Below are positions 34,075 to 43,094 of a stretch of 64,000 nucleotides of DNA, in pieces (position 1 is the stretch's first letter; the number at the start of each line of letters is the position of its first letter). Source of the stretch: Neptuniibacter pectenicola (lineage in GTDB: Bacteria > Pseudomonadota > Gammaproteobacteria > Pseudomonadales > Balneatricaceae); contig NZ_LUTS01000011.1 of the NCBI RefSeq assembly GCF_001597735.1, positions 31,789-95,788 on the forward strand, read 5' to 3'. The notes under the pieces were generated by a model. That model was given only the letters and a program-made list of their open reading frames with translations. It ran no database searches and was not told the DNA's origin. The position numbers and the translations under genes are program-made.

Positions 34075-35685
34075 ATGACAAAAAAAATAAAAACACTTAA
34101 CAAAGTAGCCATTGGGGTGGCTACAGCGATAGCAATGAGCTATGGCCCAACCGTATCTGCGGGGGAGACGCAATGGTCCGGTTATGTGGAAAATGCTACC
34201 TATTTCCGTGATAAGAAAGGCTTGTCTAAATTTCGTAATACCGCACAGGCAGAGTTTTACAAACCTGTCGAGTCAGAGGGGTGGAGCAATGTCAGCATCA
34301 ATGGTGTACTACGTGCCACCTATGATGGGGTGTACGACCTTAATGATGGTGAGTTTGGTAAAAATGCCGGTGAAAATTACCTAGGTGAAAACTGGCATGA
34401 TAATAATACGGCGTCTTCATCGGCCGTATTAAACCCAGGTGTTGCTTTTCCTTGTGAAAATGACCCTGCCTTATGCAACAACCTCGATGGTTACATGGAT
34501 CAGGATGAGAACGATGCTAAGTTCTCAGATTTTAATGATGAGTTGGATTTTATCCGTGAGCTTTATATTACAGCGGATAAACAGTTAGCGAATGGTGATA
34601 TTTTCAACATCACGTTTGGTAAGCAACAAGTCGTATGGGGCAAAACCGATCTATTTCGCGTGTTAGATGTGGTAAACCCAGTAGATTACTCACGCCACAA
34701 TATCTATGACGAACTTGAAGATATTCGTATCCCGCAGTGGATGTTGACTGCCGAATGGCGCATGGGGGCAAACAACGTTTTTGATGACCAGAATTTACAA
34801 TTTATCTGGAATATTGATAAGTTTCGGCCTCATAACTTAGGCACTTGTGGCCAGTCTTACAAAATGGTTGATGCAGGTTGCTTCTTTGCGTCGTCAATTC
34901 AAGGTGGTGGCCCTTATGTAATCAATGATGTTGAAGAGTATGACTGGAACCTCAAAAACACCCAATTTGGTATGAAATGGGAAGGGGTTTATGGGGACGC
35001 TACCTTCTCACTTAATGCCTTACATTACCGTCAACAATTACCTTCTATCCATGCACTAGGTGCACCGGGTAGTAACTTTGGTTTGTTCGATATTCACTTC
35101 CCGCGGGTCACCTTGTTAGGGGGCGCGATTGATTATTATTCCATGGCTACGGATGCGACATGGCGTTTAGAAGTTGCGTATACCGAAGGGGAAGAGCAGC
35201 CACGCGATACCAACGGTTATAAAGAAACCGACATGCTGCGTTATGTCATTGGGTTTGATAAAAACCTGATTATGCCATCTTTAGGGACCCGCAGTGCCTT
35301 CCTGATCTCAGCTCAGTTGTTTGGTGAACATATCCTCGATCATGAAGTTGATATGCCTAATGATGAGGACAACTGGATCGCAACAGGTTTATTCAAAGGT
35401 TTTTATATGAATAACCGGTTGAGTCCACAAATTATTGTAGCGCATGACTTTGCAGCTAAAGCGACCGCTATCGCGCCAAGCATCTCGTTTACACCGGACA
35501 ACCACTGGATGTTTAACCTTGCCTTGAATGTGAAAACTGGCGGTGATGAAACCTTCCCTTGGAGTGTCACCGGTGGTGAAGCAGGTGGTGGTCAAACCGA
35601 GCCTTTAGCACGCTTCCTAAATGGCCCAATCGGTGTAGCTAATCAAGAAGACGAAATCCAATTTACAGTTCGTTACAGCTTCTAA
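34075..35685 (+). CDS. DUF1302 outer-membrane beta-barrel protein
   Basis: A 536-residue protein with a signal peptide (KVAIGVATAIAMSYGPTVSAGE). The DUF1302 features are LYITADKQLANGDIFNITFGKQQVVWGKTDLFRVLDVVNPVDYSRHN, many alternating aromatic strands and a C-terminal Phe (TVRYSF) typical of outer-membrane barrels. DUF1302 proteins are associated with catabolic clusters for hydrophobic compounds and may form uptake or efflux channels. GAAGGGG lies upstream of the GTG/ATG pair at 34072/34075. Part of the sigma-54-driven operon. Confidence 0.85.
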   Translation: MTKKIKTLNKVAIGVATAIAMSYGPTVSAGETQWSGYVENATYFRDKKGLSKFRNTAQAEFYKPVESEGWSNVSINGVLRATYDGVYDLNDGEFGKNAGENYLGENWHDNNTASSSAVLNPGVAFPCENDPALCNNLDGYMDQDENDAKFSDFNDELDFIRELYITADKQLANGDIFNITFGKQQVVWGKTDLFRVLDVVNPVDYSRHNIYDELEDIRIPQWMLTAEWRMGANNVFDDQNLQFIWNIDKFRPHNLGTCGQSYKMVDAGCFFASSIQGGGPYVINDVEEYDWNLKNTQFGMKWEGVYGDATFSLNALHYRQQLPSIHALGAPGSNFGLFDIHFPRVTLLGGAIDYYSMATDATWRLEVAYTEGEEQPRDTNGYKETDMLRYVIGFDKNLIMPSLGTRSAFLISAQLFGEHILDHEVDMPNDEDNWIATGLFKGFYMNNRLSPQIIVAHDFAAKATAIAPSISFTPDNHWMFNLALNVKTGGDETFPWSVTGGEAGGGQTEPLARFLNGPIGVANQEDEIQFTVRYSF

Positions 35686-35714
35686 TACGACAGAATAATA
35701 AAAGGTAGATAGTG

Positions 35715-37031
35715 ATGTTGAAAAAAACATTAATTACGTTAGCAGTTACAGCAGCATTAAGCGTAAACGCACAGTCGGCACCAATTTCTGAAGATGTGAT
35801 TCAGGAAGCGTTCCACCCTTATGCAAACTCATTACCTAAGGCCGATATGGTTAAGCCAGGGATGACTATTAATGCAGGTAATGTTGATTCAGTTAAGGAA
35901 TACCTTGATCCTGCAATGTATATGTTCATCAAAAATGGTGATTATGAAATGAAAGTGGGGGAAACGACCTCATTTGATCTCCATAAATCTTATGTCGACG
36001 CTACACGCAAATACTCAGGAGATGTAAAGTTAGGCTCAAAACCGGGTGAAATATCAGGTTCTGTTGCGGGTCGACCTTTCCCTCAGGAGCCATCATTAGA
36101 TGACCCCCGAGCAGGTGAGAAGCTAGCTTGGAACTACAAGTTTGGTTACAACTGGGGAGATTCCTCCGCGATTTACCCGTTCTATTGGAAATACCGCGAT
36201 ATGAACAGTGGTAAAGTAGAACGTACAGTAAAAATGAACTTCCACTTTTTGAATTTCACTCACCGAACGCAACAGGAACCATTCCCTGAAATTACGCCCA
36301 ACCCATCCAATCTGTTTCGTGGCATCTACGTTCAAGTGTTAGAGCCGTTTGATGTGAAAGACACTCAATTACTGATCCAGCGATTTGATGATGATCTTAA
36401 GCGTGATAATGCCTATTTATACTTGGGCTTTCAGCGCCGTGTGCGCCGCTTGTCTTCAGGTCAGACAACCGATGCCTTCCTAGGTTCTGATGTAATGATC
36501 GAAGACTTTGAGGGTTATAACGGTCGAATTAGTGATATGAACTGGACTTACAAAGGCACCAAATACATTTTGTCGCCGATGTATAACCATAACGAGATGG
36601 TGCTTGATACTGAAACTCACAAAGATGATGACGGTTATCAGGTGATTAAGTTCGGTGGTAAAGGGGGATGTTTCCCAGAGATAACTTGGCAGCTGCGTAA
36701 AACCTATGTTGTAGAATCTACGCCGGTTGATCCTAACCACCCAATTAGTAAACGTGAGCATTACATGGACGCTCAGACATTTATTATCCCACGTAATATT
36801 ACCTATGACCGTAAAGGTGATATGTGGAAAAGTTGGACTATTGGGCAAGCCCATCCTGATCATCACTTACCTATAAATAAAGGTACTGGTGTTGCTATTG
36901 ATGATAGCTTCTCCATGGTTGATATGCAGGCCAATCATTGTACTACGGGGCAATTCAAAGGCGTGGTAGATCCTGAATTAACACCACCAAGTAAAATGAC
37001 GGTTCAAAACTTACGTGCGTCTGGCCGTTAA
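35715..37031 (+). CDS. DUF1329 periplasmic/outer-membrane lipoprotein-like protein
   Basis: A 438-residue secreted protein (signal MLKKTLITLAVTAALSVNAQSA). It shows the DUF1329 pattern: FPQEPSLDDPRAGEKLAWNYKFGYNWGDS, YVQVLEPFDVKDTQLLIQRFDDD, RRVRRLSSGQTTDAFLGSDVMIEDFEGYNG. The fold is related to LolB/LppX-type lipid-binding barrels, suggesting hydrophobic-ligand binding. AAAGG precedes the start. It is almost always found beside DUF1302, as here, and ends this operon before a terminator. Confidence 0.85.
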   Translation: MLKKTLITLAVTAALSVNAQSAPISEDVIQEAFHPYANSLPKADMVKPGMTINAGNVDSVKEYLDPAMYMFIKNGDYEMKVGETTSFDLHKSYVDATRKYSGDVKLGSKPGEISGSVAGRPFPQEPSLDDPRAGEKLAWNYKFGYNWGDSSAIYPFYWKYRDMNSGKVERTVKMNFHFLNFTHRTQQEPFPEITPNPSNLFRGIYVQVLEPFDVKDTQLLIQRFDDDLKRDNAYLYLGFQRRVRRLSSGQTTDAFLGSDVMIEDFEGYNGRISDMNWTYKGTKYILSPMYNHNEMVLDTETHKDDDGYQVIKFGGKGGCFPEITWQLRKTYVVESTPVDPNHPISKREHYMDAQTFIIPRNITYDRKGDMWKSWTIGQAHPDHHLPINKGTGVAIDDSFSMVDMQANHCTTGQFKGVVDPELTPPSKMTVQNLRASGR

Positions 37032-37035
37032 GTTT

Positions 37036-37075
37036 AAGGTTGTTGCGGCCCCTTCGTTACCGTAACAACCTTTTT
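37036..37075 (+). terminator. Rho-independent terminator after the DUF1329 gene
   Basis: AAGGTTGTT (37036-37044) pairs with AACAACCTT (37064-37072), and five T residues follow. It lies 4 bases behind the stop codon. Confidence 0.75.
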
Positions 37076-37273
37076 AACAAAACATACTTTATGTAAGCAG
37101 GATGCTTTTTGTTTAAGCCAAGGACGGCTTTTATTTTGAATTATTCCTACGCATTTCCCATTAAAAAGTAGTGAGTTATCACGTAATTACTTAGGTGGTT
37201 GTTAGTGATCTATCCCATGGTATTCATAACGCCGCCGGTATCTGTTATTCAAATCTGACGTAGAACAATAAAA
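37076..37273. other. Intergenic region before the chemoreceptor gene
   Basis: About 200 bases with no ORF. No convincing sigma-28 or sigma-54 element was found; GCCGGTAT at 37234-37241 weakly resembles a sigma-28 -10 but lacks a TAAA partner at the right distance. Confidence 0.5.
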
Positions 37274-39271
37274 ATGAATAGATTTAAACAAATGTCCATT
37301 AGCTTACGGATTACCTTAGGTTATATGGTGATGATGTGCCTTTTAGCTATGTTAGGTTTCTCCTCTGTATTCAATATCAGCAAATTAGCCTCGGCCTTAC
37401 AATTTGTATCAGGGCCTGCGCTTCAGGCGGCCAGTGGTGGTAGTGATACCGCCTTTAATCTTCAAAGAGAGATGTTAAAAGCTCAGCAGATCTTCCTTAA
37501 GCAGGTGGTGCCGCAAACGGGCTTGGCAGAGATTGAGGAATTACATAAAGAAGGGTTACGTGCTTTTGCGCAAGTGTCGCAAAGTGGATTAGTGGATAAC
37601 GCTTTATTAGACCACTCGATTACCCAGATGGAGGCTTATAAAGCGTTAAGTGATCAATCGCTTGCGTCATATATTCTGGTAGAGCAGAAACGCTCTAATT
37701 TAGCCTCGCTGACTGATTTAGTATTAGAGCATGTCACAGTTACTCAAGAAGACACCATGATTATGATTGATGATCATTATAATGATCGTCTTGCCACAGA
37801 ACGGTACCGGGATTTAGAACTGGTACTATCGGAAATTAAAACCTTAGTGCTGTCGCGTAACTATGTTTTACAGCAGTTCTTTAATGGGGTGGAGGTAGAC
37901 ACGCAACAAAAAGTGATGGTTGAGCAATATAGACTGTTGCAGCCTACCTATGAGCGTTCATTAGTGATGCTTAAAAATTTAGCGCTGATGGAACAAGCGA
38001 ATAATATTGAAACGTCTTTAGGAACACTGCTTAAACAGTATGATGAGGTTGTTAGTGCTCATCTTGAGTTTAAAAAAGTGCAGGAGAGTGCATTCAATAA
38101 AGCGCAGTTACTTTTAATTAATTTATCTAAGATCAAGCAGCAAGGTGAGCAGAAAATACGCGATAACACCTATTCAGTTGTCACCCTCGTGGAGCAGGCT
38201 AAAGGCTTCATTCTGACGGTTGTATCTACTGGTTTACTGGTGGGCATTATTGCCATGTGGTTAAGTTATAGAACAGTGATTAAACCAATTGATACCATTG
38301 CCAATAACCTTGAACAAATAGGGGGCGGTGATGGCAATCTAAACGTTAAATTACATGAGAAGGGCGCGAAAGAGTTAAGTAAGCTTTCTATAGGTTTTAA
38401 CGTTTTTGTTAATAAGATTCGACATACAGTGGTTGGCGTCAGCAAGGCGGTTAAAAATCTATCTCATCAAACCGATAAACTAGCAGCGGTGAGTAGTGCC
38501 ACGCGGATTATAATTACTGAACAAGCGGGGGATACCGAGCGGGTTGTAAAAGCGATAGATCAGCTGGCCCTGAGTACTGAGGATATCGCTAAAAGTGCTG
38601 CCCATGCTGCGGATGCGGCTAAGGATGCCGATGAGTTTTCTGAAAGCGGGAAGTATGAAGTCCATACAATGATCCAAGCAATCCGCAGTCAAGTTGAACA
38701 ACTCAGTTCGACAAGTCAGGTTATGGAGAAACTGTCTAAGGATTCTAAACGCATTGGCGATGTTTTAAGCGTCATAAATGATATTGCAGAGCAGACTAAT
38801 CTATTGGCGCTTAATGCAGCGATTGAAGCCGCACGAGCAGGGGAAAAGGGACGAGGTTTTGCTGTAGTCGCAGATGAGGTTAGAACCCTTGCAAGTAATA
38901 CCCAGGAAGCAACGACGACGATCAATGATGTAATTAAAGAGTTGCATGGGGCAACCAAAGAGGCGGAAACATCAGTGGAAAATGCACTAAAAATAGCAAA
39001 AAGTGGTGTTACCCAAGCAGAAAAAGCAGATAACATTTTAAGGTTAATTACGGATGCGATTGGAACGATTAATGGCGTTAATATGCAAGTTGCTACGGCT
39101 ACACAACAACAAGTTAATATCACTCAATCGATTAAAGAAAATATCTATTCAGTCAGTTATAAAGCGAGTGTAACAAGCCAATCCTTTGATCAGATTAATG
39201 AAAGTATCGACGTTATTATTTCTGTTGTTGATGGCTTAGAAAAGGGTGTGCATCAGTTTAAATTAACGTAA
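37274..39271 (+). CDS. Methyl-accepting chemotaxis protein
   Basis: A 665-residue transmembrane receptor. TM1 near residues 12-34 ([23 protein letters not shown]), a long helical ligand-binding region of about 270 residues, TM2 near 310-330 ([18 protein letters not shown]), a HAMP segment, and the highly conserved signalling tip [19 protein letters not shown] ... [13 protein letters not shown] near 510-540. It lies 240 bases behind the sigma-54 operon with the same orientation. A role in taxis to aromatic compounds fits the neighbourhood but is inference. Confidence 0.92.
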   Translation: MNRFKQMSISLRITLGYMVMMCLLAMLGFSSVFNISKLASALQFVSGPALQAASGGSDTAFNLQREMLKAQQIFLKQVVPQTGLAEIEELHKEGLRAFAQVSQSGLVDNALLDHSITQMEAYKALSDQSLASYILVEQKRSNLASLTDLVLEHVTVTQEDTMIMIDDHYNDRLATERYRDLELVLSEIKTLVLSRNYVLQQFFNGVEVDTQQKVMVEQYRLLQPTYERSLVMLKNLALMEQANNIETSLGTLLKQYDEVVSAHLEFKKVQESAFNKAQLLLINLSKIKQQGEQKIRDNTYSVVTLVEQAKGFILTVVSTGLLVGIIAMWLSYRTVIKPIDTIANNLEQIGGGDGNLNVKLHEKGAKELSKLSIGFNVFVNKIRHTVVGVSKAVKNLSHQTDKLAAVSSATRIIITEQAGDTERVVKAIDQLALSTEDIAKSAAHAADAAKDADEFSESGKYEVHTMIQAIRSQVEQLSSTSQVMEKLSKDSKRIGDVLSVINDIAEQTNLLALNAAIEAARAGEKGRGFAVVADEVRTLASNTQEATTTINDVIKELHGATKEAETSVENALKIAKSGVTQAEKADNILRLITDAIGTINGVNMQVATATQQQVNITQSIKENIYSVSYKASVTSQSFDQINESIDVIISVVDGLEKGVHQFKLT

Positions 39272-39471
39272 ATCAAACGTCATCATTGTCCAATCAAAAC
39301 TGGGTCTCAGTACATCGTGTTTGATGTAGATATATATGAAAGATATTGAGATCCTTCTTCTATTTTCGAGGTCTCGCATCGAACGTGTATTCGCTTTTTT
39401 AAAACTAAACTGAACCAATCTATGCCCCATTGCGTATATCTGTCTATTGATAAGCAGTATTGGGTGGGGCG
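39272..39471. other. Intergenic region before the DUF2878 gene
   Basis: About 200 bases without an ORF. Presumably contains the promoter of the five-gene cluster; no clear ECF-type (TGATC...TA) element could be assigned. Confidence 0.4.
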
Positions 39472-39999
39472 ATGCTTTCCGGTGTATCAGAATACTTTTG
39501 GGTCAACCTATTGGGTTTTAACCTGTTATGGAGTCTGTCTGTTTTTTATGGGGATTAGACTTTAGCTTTTGTTTCTATCCTTTTGATATTACATATATTT
39601 TTTCATTCAAGCCCTGTTTCTGAAATGGTTATTATTGGCCTAGCTGGGGCAATTGGGTATGCCGTTGATAGCGTGCTTATGCAGCAAGGTATTTTCGCTT
39701 TCGGGTCGGGTTTGTTTGATGCTTCATGGGGTTTAGCCCCCGCATGGTTGTTGCTGCTCTGGTTTGGGTTTTGTGCAACGTTGCGTCAGAGCTTACGCTT
39801 TTTTGCTAATCATTTAGGCCTCAGCGCATTGGTGGGTGCGGTTGTCGGCAGCTTAACGTACCTGCTGGCTTCAGCGTTGGGGGCGGTTGTTTTTCCTCTC
39901 TCTTCGGTGGTGACGGTATTAATGCTAGCGGCTATATGGGCCGTGCTTTTCCCTTTGTTGCTTTGGGTTAGTCGCTTTGTTGGGGGTGCTTATGCGTAA
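39472..39999 (+). pseudogene. DUF2878 membrane protein gene with an in-frame TAG at codon 29
   Basis: From ATG 39472 (preceded by GGGTGGGG) the frame reads an N-terminal helix (WVNLLGFNLLWSLSVFYGD), then TAG at 39556-39558. It then continues without a shift (TLAFVSILLILHIFFHSSP) into the rest of a DUF2878 protein with four to five membrane helices ending SRFVGGAYA. The next start, TTG at 39583, would remove the first helix and has no ribosome site. The interruption looks like a nonsense mutation (for example AAG to TAG). The stop overlaps the next gene by 8 bp. DUF2878 function is unknown. Confidence 0.7.
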
Positions 40000-40507
40000 G
40001 TTTATTGCGGGTGTGTTTTTACTTTTTCTTACCGTTGAAAGCATAGCTAAAGAGCTCCCCGATGAATGGATTACCGTTGGTCAATCTGAGCTGAAAATCT
40101 ATTGGTTTTCTGTTTATAGCGCGGTATTGCGTACACCCGATGGGCGTTATTCCAAGGGAGATATGCCGTTGCTGCTGACGCTTAATTATCATCGCGATAT
40201 AGGTCGTCAAGCGTTACTGGATGAAACGGAAAAGGAGTTGAGGCGCTTTATCACGACAAATCAGGTTGCGGACCTGTTGATGCAAATTAATGATATTTGG
40301 CCGGATGTGTATGAGGGGGATCAGCTCTCCTTTTTACTTGATAACCAAGGGGAGGGTTACTTCTTCTTTAACGGTCAGTTTATGGGTGTTTTACATAAGA
40401 CCTATCAAAGCCAAGCGTTCGTTAAAATTTGGCTCTCCACGCAAAGCCGATATCCCACGTTAGCAAAAAAGCTTAGGGGTGAATTTAATGAAGACCTATC
40501 TGATTAA
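39992..40507 (+). CDS. Chalcone-isomerase-like periplasmic protein
   Basis: A 171-residue protein from ATG 39992 with signal peptide MRKFIAGVFLLFLTVESIAKE. The body follows the bacterial chalcone isomerase-like family: WITVGQSELKIYWFSVYSAVLRTPDGRY, LLLTLNYHRDIGRQALLDETEKEL, YFFFNGQFMGVLHKTYQSQAFVKIWLS. Known members bind fatty acids rather than flavonoids; the bacterial role is unresolved. It is translationally coupled to DUF2878 and overlaps the DUF3833 start by 20 bp. Confidence 0.8.
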   Translation: MRKFIAGVFLLFLTVESIAKELPDEWITVGQSELKIYWFSVYSAVLRTPDGRYSKGDMPLLLTLNYHRDIGRQALLDETEKELRRFITTNQVADLLMQINDIWPDVYEGDQLSFLLDNQGEGYFFFNGQFMGVLHKTYQSQAFVKIWLSTQSRYPTLAKKLRGEFNEDLSD

Positions 40508-41060
40508 GGTGATATCTATGTTTTTTCTGCCGTTTTTAACGGGTTGTACGGTCAATATTGATCAGTATGTAGATGAGAAGCCCGAGTTGGATCTACGGGA
40601 GTTTTTTCAAGGACACTTAGAAGCCTACGGAATTGTTCAGGATTATAAGGGCAAGGTAAGTCGGCGCTTTCGTGCGGATATTTTGGGGCAATGGGAGGGT
40701 GATAAAGGGGTGATTGATGAGCTTTTTTTCTTTGCGGATGGAGAGGAGACGCATCGCTGTTGGCAGCTAAATCGAGCAGGCAATCGTTATGTTGGGACGG
40801 CAGGCGATGTTGTTGGCGAAGCAGAAGGGGTCGTTGCCGGTAACGCGCTTAATTGGAAATATGCGTTGTCTGTACCAGTGAAAGATAAGATTTGGCGACT
40901 CAAACTTAATGATTGGATGTACCTTGTGGATGATAAGAACTTAATCAATCGTGCAAAAATGTATAAGTTTGGTGTAGAGGTTGGACAGATCACACTTTAT
41001 ATCCGCAAAGTTTCGTCAGTCCCTCATCGTCCATTATCCACGGGGTGTGCAGTACTATGA
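40488..41060 (+). CDS. DUF3833 lipoprotein
   Basis: A 190-residue protein. Start ATG 40488 (MKTYLIKVISMFFLPFLTGC) gives a lipoprotein signal with lipobox L-T-G-C. The mature part matches DUF3833: PELDLREFFQGHLEAYGIVQDYKGKVSRRFRADILGQW, DDKNLINRAKMYKFGVEVGQITLYIRK. AGGGGTG precedes the start. No biochemical role is known. It overlaps the SDR gene by 4 bp (ATGA). Confidence 0.82.
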   Translation: MKTYLIKVISMFFLPFLTGCTVNIDQYVDEKPELDLREFFQGHLEAYGIVQDYKGKVSRRFRADILGQWEGDKGVIDELFFFADGEETHRCWQLNRAGNRYVGTAGDVVGEAEGVVAGNALNWKYALSVPVKDKIWRLKLNDWMYLVDDKNLINRAKMYKFGVEVGQITLYIRKVSSVPHRPLSTGCAVL

Positions 41061-41836
41061 CACTTAAAAAAACGGATGCACTACCTTGGCGAAGTGTATG
41101 GATTACAGGCGCTGGGCGTGGGATTGGACGCGCGCTTACGATTTTATTGGCTGAGCATGGCGTTAATGTGTATGCGTCTTCTCGAACCGCTGCTGAGCTT
41201 GAAACGCTTGCATCAGACTATCAGCATCTTCCTGGTGAGATTATTCCCATTATTTTGGATATTACCTGCACTGAGCAGGTTGTGGAGCTAATCGATGGAT
41301 GGGATCAATCCGCATTTTTTCCTGAACTGGTTATTCTTAATGCGGGTAATCATGATCCCTTTTCTGCGGATCAGTTTAGTGCGCGGCGCTGTAAAAAATT
41401 ATTTGATGTTAATCTACAGGGCACTGTTAATTGTTTAGAGCCTGCGCTTCTGCGTATGCTCAAGCAGGATCAAGGTCATATTGCGGTGATGGCTTCTGTC
41501 GCTGGGTATAGAGGCTTACCGACTGCTGCTGCGTATGGTGCGAGTAAAGCGGCGTTAATTCATCTTTGTGAATCATTACGTTTAGATTTAAAGGATACGC
41601 ATGTAAAGCTTCAGGTCATTAACCCCGGGTTTGTTAAAACGCCATTGACCGATAAAAACGAATTTACCATGCCCGCTTTGTTGACGGCAGATGATGCTGC
41701 CCAGAGAATACTTAAGGGTTTACTAAGTCAGCGGTTCGAAATTACCTTTCCTAAGCGTTTCACCTTTATACTTAAACTCCTACGTATGCTTCCTTACCCT
41801 GTATATTTTTATGTGGTTGGTAAGCTGGTGAAGTAG
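41057..41836 (+). CDS. SDR family oxidoreductase of the DUF2878/DUF3833 cluster
   Basis: A 259-residue classical SDR. Cofactor loop TGAGRGIGRAL near residue 20, LNAG near 95, catalytic Ser in ASVAGYRG and Y-G-A-S-K near 160, NPGFVKT after it. The start ATG 41057 overlaps the DUF3833 stop. The C-terminal FPKRFTFILKLLRMLPYPVYFYVVGKLV resembles membrane-associated SDRs that act on lipids. The same architecture appears in the SDR at 62596-63444. Confidence 0.88.
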   Translation: MTLKKTDALPWRSVWITGAGRGIGRALTILLAEHGVNVYASSRTAAELETLASDYQHLPGEIIPIILDITCTEQVVELIDGWDQSAFFPELVILNAGNHDPFSADQFSARRCKKLFDVNLQGTVNCLEPALLRMLKQDQGHIAVMASVAGYRGLPTAAAYGASKAALIHLCESLRLDLKDTHVKLQVINPGFVKTPLTDKNEFTMPALLTADDAAQRILKGLLSQRFEITFPKRFTFILKLLRMLPYPVYFYVVGKLVK

Positions 41837-41870
41837 GCTTTGCTTTTTAACACAGTAAGGGAGTAAATAT

Positions 41871-42293
41871 ATGGGGACATGGTTAGCGACATATATAGAT
41901 GTGCTGGAAACCCTAAGCCCTGATAATTTGTCTCGGTTAAAAGCATGCACGGCTGAGCAGATTGAGTTTAAAGATCCCTTTAATTATACAACGACACAGG
42001 ATGACTTTATTGCGCTGATGGCAGATATGTACTTACGTCTTGACCATGTTCGCTTTGAGGTTAACCATTCAATTGAGCGCGAAGGAGAGGCTTTTATTGA
42101 GTGGACCTTTTATGCAGAGTCAACGCTGACAGGAAAATTTAGCTTTGTGGGTACCAGCAGGTTGAAGTCGGATCAAGCGGGTCGGGTGGTTCAGCATTTT
42201 GATTATTGGGATGGATCGACATTAATGGAAAAAATCCCGCTTATAGGTTTCTTTATTAAGCGCTTAAGAAATCGGCTGTCTTATCGGGAATGA
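41871..42293 (+). CDS. NTF2/SnoaL-like domain protein
   Basis: A 140-residue cone-shaped NTF2-like protein (WLATYIDVLETLSPDNLSRLKACTAEQIEFKDPFNYTTT, VNHSIEREGEAFIEWTFYAES, VVQHFDYWDGSTLMEKIPLIG). Polyketide-cyclase/ketosteroid-isomerase-type folds of this kind bind hydrophobic ligands. The terminal KIPLIGFFIKRLRNRL is typical of the version encoded with DUF3833 and SDR genes. GGGAG stands 8 bases upstream. Confidence 0.8.
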   Translation: MGTWLATYIDVLETLSPDNLSRLKACTAEQIEFKDPFNYTTTQDDFIALMADMYLRLDHVRFEVNHSIEREGEAFIEWTFYAESTLTGKFSFVGTSRLKSDQAGRVVQHFDYWDGSTLMEKIPLIGFFIKRLRNRLSYRE

Positions 42294-42339
42294 TTACTCT
42301 TCTGTTACTCAATAGTGCATACATGACGGAGGCGTTTGA

Positions 42340-42804
42340 ATGTTGAATCGATTGAACATTGTTTTTATATCACTTGTCTCTATTTGCTCTTTTAATGTTG
42401 CCCCCTTATATGCTGGTTCGCTTGCTCCCTTCACCAGTGATGGTTGCAGCGCATTTCCTGATGGAACGCTTGAGCACCGGCAGTTATGGTTAAGGTGCTG
42501 CACCGCCCATGATTATGCTTACTGGAAAGGGGGGAGTTATCAAGAGCGAGTTCAGGCGGATAAAGCCTTAAATCGCTGTGTTGCTGAGGTTGGGGAGCCT
42601 GAGCTAGGGTTGCTCATGTTAGCAGGTGTGCGTATTGGTGGGACGCCGTTTTTTCCAACAACGTTTCGTTGGGGCTATGGTTGGCCTTATCCGCGCAACT
42701 ATAGAGCGCTTACGGGTGACGAGTTGGAGCAGGTACGCCGACTTTCTACGGGAATTATCCATCAAGGGCGAGAGGGCAATTACCTTTTCGATTCGATACC
42801 TTAG
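42340..42804 (+). CDS. Secreted phospholipase-A2-like protein
   Basis: A 154-residue protein with signal peptide (IVFISLVSICSFNVAPLYAG). The motif LRCCTAHDYAYWKGG contains the C-C-x-x-H-D of phospholipase A2, where His and Asp form the catalytic dyad, and TSDGCSAFPDGT upstream could form the calcium loop. The family is a conserved bacterial group of unknown activity. ATGACGGAGG precedes the start. It may act on envelope lipids in step with the preceding cluster. Confidence 0.65.
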   Translation: MLNRLNIVFISLVSICSFNVAPLYAGSLAPFTSDGCSAFPDGTLEHRQLWLRCCTAHDYAYWKGGSYQERVQADKALNRCVAEVGEPELGLLMLAGVRIGGTPFFPTTFRWGYGWPYPRNYRALTGDELEQVRRLSTGIIHQGREGNYLFDSIP

Positions 42805-42833
42805 TTTTCTTTTGTCTATTTTAAGCTATTCTT

Positions 42834-43007
42834 TTATTGCTGTATAAAATTGCAGTTCAGCATCATGGATTGTGCTGTCTCTTCATTGAGTGTTTTCTTT
42901 CCTGGTGTCCTTTGCGTGTTAGGGGTTGAGGTACTGTCTTGTTGTTTAAGTTGTGCTTTGCCACTGACTTGCATCTGAATGTTTTTAAATAGGGTGACTT
43001 GGCTCAT
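42834..43007 (-). CDS. Possible small protein of 57 residues
   Basis: An ATG-initiated frame in an otherwise empty stretch of about 290 bases. The product is Gln/Lys/Thr-rich (MSQVTLFKNIQMQVSGKAQL ... LNCNFIQQ) and has no matches I recognise. No ribosome site is evident, and the frame extends upstream of the ATG for nine codons. Coding nature is uncertain. Confidence 0.25.
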   Translation of the reverse strand: MSQVTLFKNIQMQVSGKAQLKQQDSTSTPNTQRTPGKKTLNEETAQSMMLNCNFIQQ

Positions 43008-43094
43008 GTTGATGCTTGCGCTAGCGTTGGATTAACGCAGGGGATATCGGATTAGCCTCACCAAAAACCATGTAAGAAAACAAGGACGACTATT

